A stretch of DNA of 64,000 nt from an uncultured Roseburia sp. (GTDB lineage Bacteria > Bacillota > Clostridia > Lachnospirales > Lachnospiraceae), in NCBI GenBank assembly GCA_947642555.1, contig CANRSX010000001.1, positions 1-64,000 on the forward strand, in the 5' to 3' direction. The first letter of the stretch is position 1, and the number at the start of each line of letters is the position of its first letter. The position numbers were made by a program, and so were the translations under genes. Positions 40,742 through 47,785 of the stretch are shown in pieces. The notes beneath the pieces are model-generated. The model saw only the letters and a list, made by a program, of their open reading frames with translations, made no database searches and was not told the DNA's origin.

Positions 40742-42205
40742 TCAGCCGAAATACTTTTCCAATGCCCCTCTCATGCCCAGGGTGCGGATATCCGTCAGAT
40801 ACAAAGCCACCGCCGCCTTTGCACCGGGAATCCATCTCAGGTCCTCACCCCAGAAGGCCTCGTTTGAAAGCACCGCCTCCGTATAGGCATCCACATGCTC
40901 TCCGCTGTGGGCCGCAAAGAATTCAAGCACCGCAGCGTCGTCCATGATCCGGTACTCTGCGCCGTCGCGGCTGCCGATTAAGGCCTTGTCACGGATTTCG
41001 GAGCCCGTGTAAAAGGCCATCAGCGCCGCGAGGGAAAAGGTCAGACGCTTTGGCAGCTTCCCCTCCTTTTTTGCATAGGAAAGAAAGCTGGGCATGCAGC
41101 GCGCGCGCCATTTGGAGACCGAATTCAGCGAGATGGACAGCAGGGCGTGCTTCACATAGGGATTGAAAAAGCGCGTGATCACTGCCTCTGCAAATTCCGC
41201 GAGATCCTCCTTCGGCAGGGTGAGGGTCGGAATCACCTCATCATAAATGGTTTTTTTCACAAAGGAGCAGATCAGCGGATCCTCCATGGACTCGAGCACC
41301 GTGTCGTGGCCGCACAGATATGACGCCAGGACAAAGGAGGTGTGCGCCCCGTTTAAAATACGCACCTTCCGCTGCTTGTAGGGCTTCTGGTTATCGGTAA
41401 AGATCACCGGCAGCCCCGCCTCCTTAAGCGGCAGCTCCCCACTGATATCCTTCGGGCTCTCGATCACCCACAGCGCAAAGGGCTCCCCGGTCACGATCAG
41501 CTGATCCTGATAGCCGAACTCCTCGCACAGCTGCTCTGCCTCATCCGCCGGATATCCGGTCACAATGCGATCCACAAGTGTAGACGTAAACACACAGGCC
41601 GTGTCCAGCCAGGAGAGGAAGCCTTCCGGCAGCTCCCACAGCGCCGCCAGCTTCTGCACGCATTCCCTCAGATGAATCCCGTTGTCGTCGATCAGCTCCA
41701 CCGGGAGAATGATCAGTCCCTTATCCGCCGCCCCGTCAAAATGACAGTATCTTTCATATAAAAACTTTGTCAGCTTTCCCGGATAGCTCTTCGGCGGGGT
41801 GAATTCCAGGCGATCCGTCTCATCATAGACAATCCCTGCCTCCGTGGTGTTTGACACGATAAAACGCAGCGTATCCAGCTTTGCATAGGACGCGTATTTC
41901 TCATATTCCGTGTAGGCGTCCACCGCGTCCGCCACGCTCGTCACGACACGGTTTATCCGCTCCGCCTTCCCGTCCACAATCCCGCGCAGCTGCACCGTAT
42001 ACTGGCATTCCTGGTCATGAAACCGGGTGAGGGACCCGAATTCAATCGGCTTTACCAGCACGACGTCGCCGTCGAACTTCCCCTGCTCATTGGCGATGTC
42101 GATCATGTAATCGACAAAGGCCCGCAGAAAATTTCCTTCCCCGAACTGCAACACGCGAACCGGCCTCTCCTTTTTTCCTGTCCGTGCCCTGTTTAAAACT
42201 TCCAT
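40742..42205 (-). CDS. uxaB: Tagaturonate reductase
   Basis: 487 residues, normal length. It reduces D-tagaturonate to D-altronate with NADH. It opens PVRVLQFGEGNFLRAFVDYMIDIANE, the NAD fold of the long-chain polyol dehydrogenases, and contains RFIVSNTTEAGIVYDE, ILPVELIDDNG and KVRILNGAHTSFV. These match UxaB rather than fructuronate reductase UxuB. AAGGAG precedes the ATG. The divergent promoter region to the LacI gene holds operator-like sites. Confidence 0.93.
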   Translation of the reverse strand: MEVLNRARTGKKERPVRVLQFGEGNFLRAFVDYMIDIANEQGKFDGDVVLVKPIEFGSLTRFHDQECQYTVQLRGIVDGKAERINRVVTSVADAVDAYTEYEKYASYAKLDTLRFIVSNTTEAGIVYDETDRLEFTPPKSYPGKLTKFLYERYCHFDGAADKGLIILPVELIDDNGIHLRECVQKLAALWELPEGFLSWLDTACVFTSTLVDRIVTGYPADEAEQLCEEFGYQDQLIVTGEPFALWVIESPKDISGELPLKEAGLPVIFTDNQKPYKQRKVRILNGAHTSFVLASYLCGHDTVLESMEDPLICSFVKKTIYDEVIPTLTLPKEDLAEFAEAVITRFFNPYVKHALLSISLNSVSKWRARCMPSFLSYAKKEGKLPKRLTFSLAALMAFYTGSEIRDKALIGSRDGAEYRIMDDAAVLEFFAAHSGEHVDAYTEAVLSNEAFWGEDLRWIPGAKAAVALYLTDIRTLGMRGALEKYFG

Positions 42206-42260
42206 TGTCCTGCTCCTTTCCCCGGGCGCTTTCTGCGCCGCAGACTCCCCTGACTGTTGA

Positions 42261-42274
42261 TGTAAATGCTTACA
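42261..42274. promoter_or_regulatory. cre-like/LacI-type operator at the uxaB start site
   Basis: The 14-base TGTAAATGCTTACA is a perfect palindrome and matches the CcpA cre consensus TGWAANCGNTNWCA with one mismatch. It sits just downstream of the uxaB -10 (42281-42286). Either CcpA or the local LacI protein could bind it. Confidence 0.65.
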
Positions 42275-42280
42275 TGGTTT

Positions 42281-42309
42281 ATTCTGACATCTTTTTGCGG
42301 ATTCGTCAA
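42281..42309 (-). promoter_or_regulatory. uxaB-uxaA promoter
   Basis: Minus-strand TTGACG (42304-42309) and CAGAAT (42281-42286), spaced by 17 bases. The start site falls at the edge of the palindrome 42260-42275. Confidence 0.6.
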
Positions 42310-42331
42310 TATCTATCTGAGAATTTGTCGG

Positions 42332-42360
42332 TTGCGTTTTCCCTGTTTTTTCAGTATAAT
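42332..42360 (+). promoter_or_regulatory. Promoter of the lacI-cyclase operon
   Basis: TTGCGT (42332-42337) and TATAAT (42355-42360) are spaced by 17 bases. Its spacer (TTTCCCTGTTTTTTCAG) resembles that of the uxaC promoter. Confidence 0.75.
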
Positions 42361-42371
42361 GGTGTTGATAG

Positions 42372-42385
42372 TGAAATCGCTTTCA
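42372..42385. promoter_or_regulatory. Perfect cre consensus over the lacI start site
   Basis: TGAAATCGCTTTCA matches the Bacillus CcpA cre consensus TGWAANCGNTNWCA at every position and is extended to a 16-bp palindrome (42371-42386). It begins 11 bases after the -10 hexamer, an ideal roadblock position. Confidence 0.75.
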
Positions 42386-42410
42386 CGTACTGCAGGTTTG
42401 GGAGGTTTGA

Positions 42411-43421
42411 ATGACGATTTACGATATTTCAGAAAAGGCCGGTGTGTCGATCGCCACCGTATCCCGGGTGTTAAACGGCAGCGCCAGGGTCAGCCCTGGC
42501 ACGCGGAAAAAGGTGCTGGAGGTGATCGAGGCCTGCGGCTATGCGCCGAATGCCTCTGCCCGCGGGATGGGGCTGCGCTCCTTGAGAACCATTGGAATTT
42601 TATGTGCGGACTCCTCCGATCTCTTTCTGGCGAAGGCCGTCTATTATCTGGAGCAGGAGCTTACGGCAAACGGATATGAATCGCTGCTCTGCTGCACCGG
42701 CTATCACCAGGAGGTGCGGCGCAGCTATATGGATCTGATTCTCTCGAAAAAGGTGGACAGCATCATTCTGGTGGGCTCCAATTTTATCGGGAGCACCGCC
42801 GATGAAAACCAGTATATCCGGGAGGCCTCCGCCCAGGTCCCCATCATGCTGTTAAACGCCGCCTGCGATGCTCCGAATGTGTACAGCATTCTCTGTGACG
42901 ACGCTGCCTCGATGTATGAGGCGGCCACCGCCATGCTGGATGCCGGGATCCGGGATATCCTGTATCTGTACAATTCCCTTTCCTACAGCGGTAGGAAAAA
43001 GCTGGACGGCTTTGCGGCGGCGATGCGGGATCACGGCGTAAACGGGTATGAGCAGCTGATTTACCGCTATTCGGGGGATCCGCAGCAGATGCGAGCGGTC
43101 ACGAATTTTGTGGCGGACGCGGCAGTGCATTCCCCGGCCTTTCACGGGGTGATCGCCTCGGAGGATCCCCTGGCCATCGGCGCCATGAAGTACGCCGCGC
43201 AGCGCGGGATCCAGATCCCCCGGGATCTCTCGGTCATCGGCTACAACAATTCCATGCTGGCCTCCTGCTGCACGCCGGAACTGACATCTGTCGATAACCG
43301 GCTGGAGGCCCAGTGCCATCAGCTGGTGCAGACGCTCCTTAGCGTGCTGGGCGGGGAGGAAATGCCCCGGAAGTCGGTCTTTTCCGGGAAGCTCATCCGA
43401 AGGGGAAGCACGGCATTTTAA
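42411..43421 (+). CDS. LacI-family transcriptional regulator (hexuronate locus)
   Basis: 336 residues. The N-terminal helix-turn-helix is MTIYDISEKAGVSIATVSRV and the hinge is SPGTRKKVLEVIEACGYAPNASARG. The rest is a periplasmic-binding-like sensor domain with SVIGYNNSMLASCCTPELTSV. GGGAGG precedes the ATG. Position opposite uxaB marks it as the probable uronate-responsive repressor. Only 26 bases, with no terminator, separate it from the cyclase gene, so the signalling genes should share its transcript. Confidence 0.92.
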   Translation: MTIYDISEKAGVSIATVSRVLNGSARVSPGTRKKVLEVIEACGYAPNASARGMGLRSLRTIGILCADSSDLFLAKAVYYLEQELTANGYESLLCCTGYHQEVRRSYMDLILSKKVDSIILVGSNFIGSTADENQYIREASAQVPIMLLNAACDAPNVYSILCDDAASMYEAATAMLDAGIRDILYLYNSLSYSGRKKLDGFAAAMRDHGVNGYEQLIYRYSGDPQQMRAVTNFVADAAVHSPAFHGVIASEDPLAIGAMKYAAQRGIQIPRDLSVIGYNNSMLASCCTPELTSVDNRLEAQCHQLVQTLLSVLGGEEMPRKSVFSGKLIRRGSTAF

Positions 43422-43447
43422 CATCAGAAGACCGACGGAGGGTAGTC

Positions 43448-45292
43448 ATGAAGAAAACGGAGGGGCGAAAACAACACGGTACAGCTAAAAATCTCTGGAA
43501 CAGACGAAAAATGGCGGCGCCCGCCTGTGCTTTTGCCGCGGCCGGGATGCTCACCCTCCTGGCGGGGTCGGGTCTTTTTGCCCGCACCGATCAGGCGGCC
43601 TGCGACGCGCTGTACCAGCATCCCTCCGCCACCGACGGGGAGGTCGTCATCATCGGCATTGACCAGAAATCCCTGGATGCCTACGGCCCGTATCAGGAGT
43701 GGTGCCGTGAGGGCGTCGCAAAAACCATCGACCTTTTAAACGCGGATCCAAACAGCCGCCCTGCGGCAATCGGCGTGGACGTGCTCTTCGGCGGCGGGAC
43801 AGACCCAGAGACGGATCAGGCCCTGGCCGCGGCCGCAGGACGCTGTGACAATGTGGTGACCGCCTGTGCCGCCGAATTTGACGAGGGCTTCGCGGAGACG
43901 GAGGGCGGCTTCATCCACAGCAGTTTTCTGCTGACCGCATTCGAGGAGCCCTTTCCGGCCTTAAGGGACGCGGCTGCCATGGGCCATATCAACGCCATGC
44001 TGGATCAGGACGGCATCCTGCGGCATCATCTTTTATCCTATGAGCTGCCGGACGGGACATATGTCCCATCTCTCGCTCTCGCCCTGGCAGAGATGTATCA
44101 GGATAAGCTGACCCTGCCGCCGGCGGACGCCCACGGCTTCTGGTATCTGCCCTACAGCAAGGTCCCCGGCGATTTTGAAATCCGCTCCATGGCCGATGTG
44201 CTGACCGGCCGTGATCCGGCGGGCTATTTCAAAGATAAAATCGTGCTGATCGGCCCCTGTGCGGCGGGCCTTCAGGACAGCTATCTCACGGCGATGGATC
44301 ACGCCCGGCCGATGTACGGCGTGGAATACCAGGCCAACGCGATCCAGGCGATGCTTTCCGGCAGTTACCGGCGCGAGGCAGGTAAAGGCCTCCAGCTCGC
44401 CCTGCTGTTTGTGATCCTCTGCGGCTCCTTCGCGGCCTTCTGGCGGCGCAGGGTCCGGGTATCCACCGCCATCTGGATCGCCCTGGGGGCGGGATGGGTA
44501 CTGCTGTGCCGCGGGCTGTATGAGGCGGGCTGGGTGCTCCATGTTCTCTGGGTCCCGGCGGGGGTCACCGTGCTCTATGCCGGATGCCTGGCGGCGAACT
44601 ATGTGCAGGCCGCGCTGGAGCGCCAGCGGGTGACCCGGACCTTCCGGCGGTATGTGGCGCCGGAAATTGTGACGGAGCTGCTTGCCGCCGGTCCAGGCGC
44701 TCTGATGCCCGGCGGAAGAAGATGTGACATTGCGGTGCTGTTTGTAGACATTCGCGGTTTTACCACCATGTCGGAACACCTGGAACCGGAAGAAGTGGTG
44801 GAGATTTTAAATCAGTACCTGACCCTGACCACGCAGTGCGTCATGAAGCACCACGGCACCCTGGATAAATTCGTGGGCGACTGTACCATGGCCTTCTGGA
44901 ACGCGCCGCTGCCCCGGGAGGACTATGTCATTCTGGCCTGCCGCGCGGCGATGGATATGGTAAATGCTGCGGCTCCCCTGGCAGAGCGGCTGCAGAAGGA
45001 GTATGGGCACAGCGTCTCCTTCGGCGTCGGCATCCATACCGGGCCCGCCGTGGTGGGAAATATCGGCGCGCCCATGCGCATGGACTACACCGCCATCGGC
45101 GACACCGTCAACACCGCCGCCAGGCTGGAGGCCAACGCCCCGGCCGGCACCATCTATATCTCCCGCGCCGTGGCCGATGCGCTGGCGGGACGGATCACCG
45201 CCACGCCACTTAAGGATCCGCCGCGGCTTAAAGGCAAGACCGCAGGCTTTGAGATCCTGACACTGGATGAGATCAAAGGAGAAGCACAATGA
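43448..45292 (+). CDS. CHASE2-domain class III adenylate cyclase
   Basis: 614 residues. A membrane segment near 22-46 leads into an extracellular CHASE2 sensor (about 47-310: DGEVVIIGIDQKSLDAYGPY, then AAIGVDVLFGGGTDPETD). Two or three membrane segments (about 315-380) and the cyclase domain (about 425-600) follow. Metal ligands are Asp434 (LFVDIRGFT) and Asp478 (KFVGDCTMAFW). Lys474 and Thr548 stand at the adenine-selecting positions in the Lys/Thr form known from CyaC-type enzymes, and Asn555 and Arg559 (GDTVNTAARLE) stabilise the transition state, so all catalytic residues are present. GGAGGG precedes the ATG. cAMP production is inferred; cGMP is less likely. Confidence 0.9.
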   Translation: MKKTEGRKQHGTAKNLWNRRKMAAPACAFAAAGMLTLLAGSGLFARTDQAACDALYQHPSATDGEVVIIGIDQKSLDAYGPYQEWCREGVAKTIDLLNADPNSRPAAIGVDVLFGGGTDPETDQALAAAAGRCDNVVTACAAEFDEGFAETEGGFIHSSFLLTAFEEPFPALRDAAAMGHINAMLDQDGILRHHLLSYELPDGTYVPSLALALAEMYQDKLTLPPADAHGFWYLPYSKVPGDFEIRSMADVLTGRDPAGYFKDKIVLIGPCAAGLQDSYLTAMDHARPMYGVEYQANAIQAMLSGSYRREAGKGLQLALLFVILCGSFAAFWRRRVRVSTAIWIALGAGWVLLCRGLYEAGWVLHVLWVPAGVTVLYAGCLAANYVQAALERQRVTRTFRRYVAPEIVTELLAAGPGALMPGGRRCDIAVLFVDIRGFTTMSEHLEPEEVVEILNQYLTLTTQCVMKHHGTLDKFVGDCTMAFWNAPLPREDYVILACRAAMDMVNAAAPLAERLQKEYGHSVSFGVGIHTGPAVVGNIGAPMRMDYTAIGDTVNTAARLEANAPAGTIYISRAVADALAGRITATPLKDPPRLKGKTAGFEILTLDEIKGEAQ

Positions 45293-46143
45293 ATGATACA
45301 TGGCAGATCACGGTCTGGGGCGTCCGGGGATCCTTCCCCATGCCGTCGCCGGACTATATGGAATACGGAGGGAACACCGTCTGTACCTCCCTGGAGCATG
45401 ACGGGCATATCGTCGTCCTGGACGCCGGAACGGGGCTCGCCTCCCTCGGCGCCACGCTGGCGGGAAAATCAGACATTCGTCGAATCGATATCCTGCTCAG
45501 CCATTTTCACATGGATCACCTGACCGGGCTGTATGCCTTCGCGCCCTTTTTCGATCCGAAGGCTAAGATCTGTCTGCACGGCGGGACGGGGCTTAAAGGT
45601 TATCTTTCCACCCTGACGGGCCCGCCCTTCTGGCCGGTGGGCATCGGGGATTACCCGGCCAGCCTTTCCTTCCACGAGATCGCGCCCGGGGATACCTTTG
45701 ACCTGGAAGGCATTGCCGTATCCACCATGGCGGGAAACCATCCGGGGGGCAGCATCCTCTTCCGGCTGGAGGGGACGGGAAAACGTCTGACCTGCGCCCT
45801 GGACTGCGAGACGGATGAAGCGGCCTTCCGGGAGCTGGCCGGTTTTGCCCGGGAAAGCGATCTGCTGATCTGGGACGCCAGCTTTACCGAATCCGACCTG
45901 CAACCCGGCTGGGGGCACTCCACCTGGAAGCAGGGCCTCGCCCTCGGCCGGGCCGCAAAGGTAAAACGGGTGCTGATGACGCATTACAGCAGAGAGTACA
46001 CGGACGAACTGCTGCGCCGGCAGGAGGCGCTGGCACGTTATTTTACAAATGACGTTTTAGTTCTGCTGACAGGATGTCATTCCCAGGCCGGGCAGGAGCC
46101 GGCCTGCATCTTTGCAAAGGAAGGGATGGTGATCACACTGTGA
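45289..46143 (+). CDS. Metallo-beta-lactamase-fold hydrolase, probable cyclic-nucleotide phosphodiesterase-like
   Basis: 284 residues, start overlapping the cyclase stop by four bases. It opens ITVWGVRGSFPMPSPDYMEYGGNT, typical of a PhnP/COG1235-like branch often found beside cyclases. The dinuclear site is complete: His72-x-His74-x-Asp76-His77 (SHFHMDH), His151 (GNHPGG), Asp172 (CALDCET) and His232 (MTHYS). Family relatives cleave phosphodiesters, including cyclic ones. The coupling to an adenylate cyclase suggests that it breaks down the cyclase product, but an unrelated substrate is possible. It is cytoplasmic, with no signal peptide. Confidence 0.82.
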   Translation: MNDTWQITVWGVRGSFPMPSPDYMEYGGNTVCTSLEHDGHIVVLDAGTGLASLGATLAGKSDIRRIDILLSHFHMDHLTGLYAFAPFFDPKAKICLHGGTGLKGYLSTLTGPPFWPVGIGDYPASLSFHEIAPGDTFDLEGIAVSTMAGNHPGGSILFRLEGTGKRLTCALDCETDEAAFRELAGFARESDLLIWDASFTESDLQPGWGHSTWKQGLALGRAAKVKRVLMTHYSREYTDELLRRQEALARYFTNDVLVLLTGCHSQAGQEPACIFAKEGMVITL

Positions 46144-47594
46144 CACAGGAAGAAATCAGAAAAATACTGAATGTGGGCGTGATGCTCTCCTCGGAGCGGG
46201 ATTTCAATAAACTCCTGGAGCAGATTTTATCCTCCGTGATGGAGCTGGCACACTGCGATGCCGGGACGCTCTATCTTTTGGACGGGGATGTGCTGCGCTT
46301 TCGCATTCTGCGCAACCACACGCTGCACACCTTTTCCGGCGGGGACGGCACGCTGCCGGATCTGCCCCCTGTCCCGCTGTCACCGGAAAATATGTGCGCG
46401 CGGGCGCTGCTGGAAAACCGCACGATCCATGTGGCGGACGTGACGAAAAGCCGGGATTATGATTTTTCCGGCGCCGCCCGGTATGACGCCATGACGGGCT
46501 ACCACACCCGCTCCATGCTGGCTGTCCCCATGCGAAACCGCTTCGGGGTTACCTTAGGCGTCTTACAGCTCATCAACGCCATGGATGAAGAGCGGCGGAT
46601 ACGGCCCTTCTCCGCGGAGATGAACCTGGTGCTGGAATCCGTCGCCTCCCAGGCCGCCATCACCATCCAGAATGTCCGCTATATCAGGGAAATCCAGGAG
46701 CTCTTCCGCTCCTTTGTCCGGGCCATGTCCTCCGCCATCGACGCCCGCAGCCCCTATAACGGCAGCCATACCAGGCACATGGCGGCTTACGGGGAACGGT
46801 TTCTCCGCTATCTGAATGCGCAGGACGCGGCGGAGGGAAAGGAGCCGTCCTTTCCTCCCCTCCGCAGGGAGGAGCTGCTGCTTGCTGTCTGGCTGCACGA
46901 CATCGGTAAGCTGGTGATCCCCCTGGAGGTGATGGACAAGCCGGCCAGACTGCTGCCAGAGCAGCATGACGCCTTCCTCCACCGCATGGAGATCATCCGT
47001 CTGCTGGGGGAGATCGACGTGCTCTCCGGGCGGCGCTCTGACGCGGCAGCGCTGATCCGGGAGACTAAGGAGGCGGAAGCGCTGGTGGAATCGGTCAATA
47101 CGGCAGGCTTCGTCCCGGATGAAGCCCTGGCTGCCATACAGGAGCTGGCCGCCCGGACCTACCGGGATCAGGCCGGGCAGGAGCAGCCCTGGCTGACAGA
47201 GGAGGAAGCCGCCATGCTCTCCATCCGGAAGGGCACCCTCTCCGAGGCGGAACGGGAGACCATCAGTTCCCACGTCGTCATGACGGATCAGCTGCTCTCT
47301 GAGATCCGTTTTTCAGCGGAGCTCTCCCACGTCCGGGAATGGGCGGCGGCCCACCATGAATTTTTAAACGGCAGCGGATACCCGAAGCATTCTTCCGGTG
47401 AGGAGATTCCCATGGAGGTCCGCATCCTGACGATCCTGGACATTTTTGACGCGCTGACAGCCGACGACAGGCCCTACAAGCCGGGAATGCCTGTGGAGCG
47501 GGCTCTCGGCGTGCTAAAGGAGATGGCGGAACGGGAGGGAAAGCTGGATCCCGGGCTGGTACGCGCTTTTACAGAAAGCCGCTGCTGGGAATAA
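46140..47594 (+). CDS. GAF plus HD-GYP-like phosphodiesterase
   Basis: 484 residues from GTG 46140, which overlaps the upstream stop (GTGA). The GAF domain covers about 1-175 (CDAGTLYLLDGDVLRFRIL, then MLAVPMRNRFGVTLGVLQLIN). The HD-GYP domain has His210 (GSHTRHM), His253-Asp254 (LHDIGK), His378 (SSHVVM), His405-His406 (AHHEFLNGSGYP) and LDIFDALTADDRPYK. These are the metal ligands of c-di-GMP phosphodiesterases. The spacing between HD and the next His is about 125 residues rather than the usual 25-30, so roughly 95 helical residues are inserted. Substrate may be c-di-GMP or another cyclic nucleotide. Confidence 0.85.
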   Translation: MTQEEIRKILNVGVMLSSERDFNKLLEQILSSVMELAHCDAGTLYLLDGDVLRFRILRNHTLHTFSGGDGTLPDLPPVPLSPENMCARALLENRTIHVADVTKSRDYDFSGAARYDAMTGYHTRSMLAVPMRNRFGVTLGVLQLINAMDEERRIRPFSAEMNLVLESVASQAAITIQNVRYIREIQELFRSFVRAMSSAIDARSPYNGSHTRHMAAYGERFLRYLNAQDAAEGKEPSFPPLRREELLLAVWLHDIGKLVIPLEVMDKPARLLPEQHDAFLHRMEIIRLLGEIDVLSGRRSDAAALIRETKEAEALVESVNTAGFVPDEALAAIQELAARTYRDQAGQEQPWLTEEEAAMLSIRKGTLSEAERETISSHVVMTDQLLSEIRFSAELSHVREWAAAHHEFLNGSGYPKHSSGEEIPMEVRILTILDIFDALTADDRPYKPGMPVERALGVLKEMAEREGKLDPGLVRAFTESRCWE

Positions 47595-47618
47595 GGGGGC
47601 TGCCATTCCGATTTTTCA

Positions 47619-47647
47619 TTGCGTTTCCCTTTTTCCTATTGTATAAT
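47619..47647 (+). promoter_or_regulatory. uxaC promoter
   Basis: TTGCGT (47619-47624) and TATAAT (47642-47647), spaced by 17 bases, with a pyrimidine-rich spacer like that of the lacI promoter. Confidence 0.7.
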
Positions 47648-47711
47648 ATCCCTGACCGGGCGCTTTTGTTTTCAGTGGAAGCGCCGTTGTCAGAATGATC
47701 AGCAAGGGGGT

Positions 47712-47746
47712 ACAGGCCTGTGTCCGTGCGGCGTCCGCGGGCCTGT
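47712..47746 (+). promoter_or_regulatory. Leader hairpin upstream of uxaC
   Basis: ACAGGCC (47712-47718) pairs with GGCCTGT (47740-47746), with GCGG/CCGC pairing inside. A second inverted repeat (GCGCTT...AAGCGC) lies just before it. The 190-base gap otherwise holds only the promoter and ribosome site; a role in regulation is possible but unproven. Confidence 0.4.
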
Positions 47747-47785
47747 CAGTCACAAAAGCCGCACAGAAACGGGGGAAAACATATC

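Noticed and set aside
47720-47785. A 22-residue extension of UxaC upstream of ATG 47786
   Set aside because: It runs through the leader hairpin, has no conserved residues and lacks a ribosome site; ATG 47786 gives the family length.
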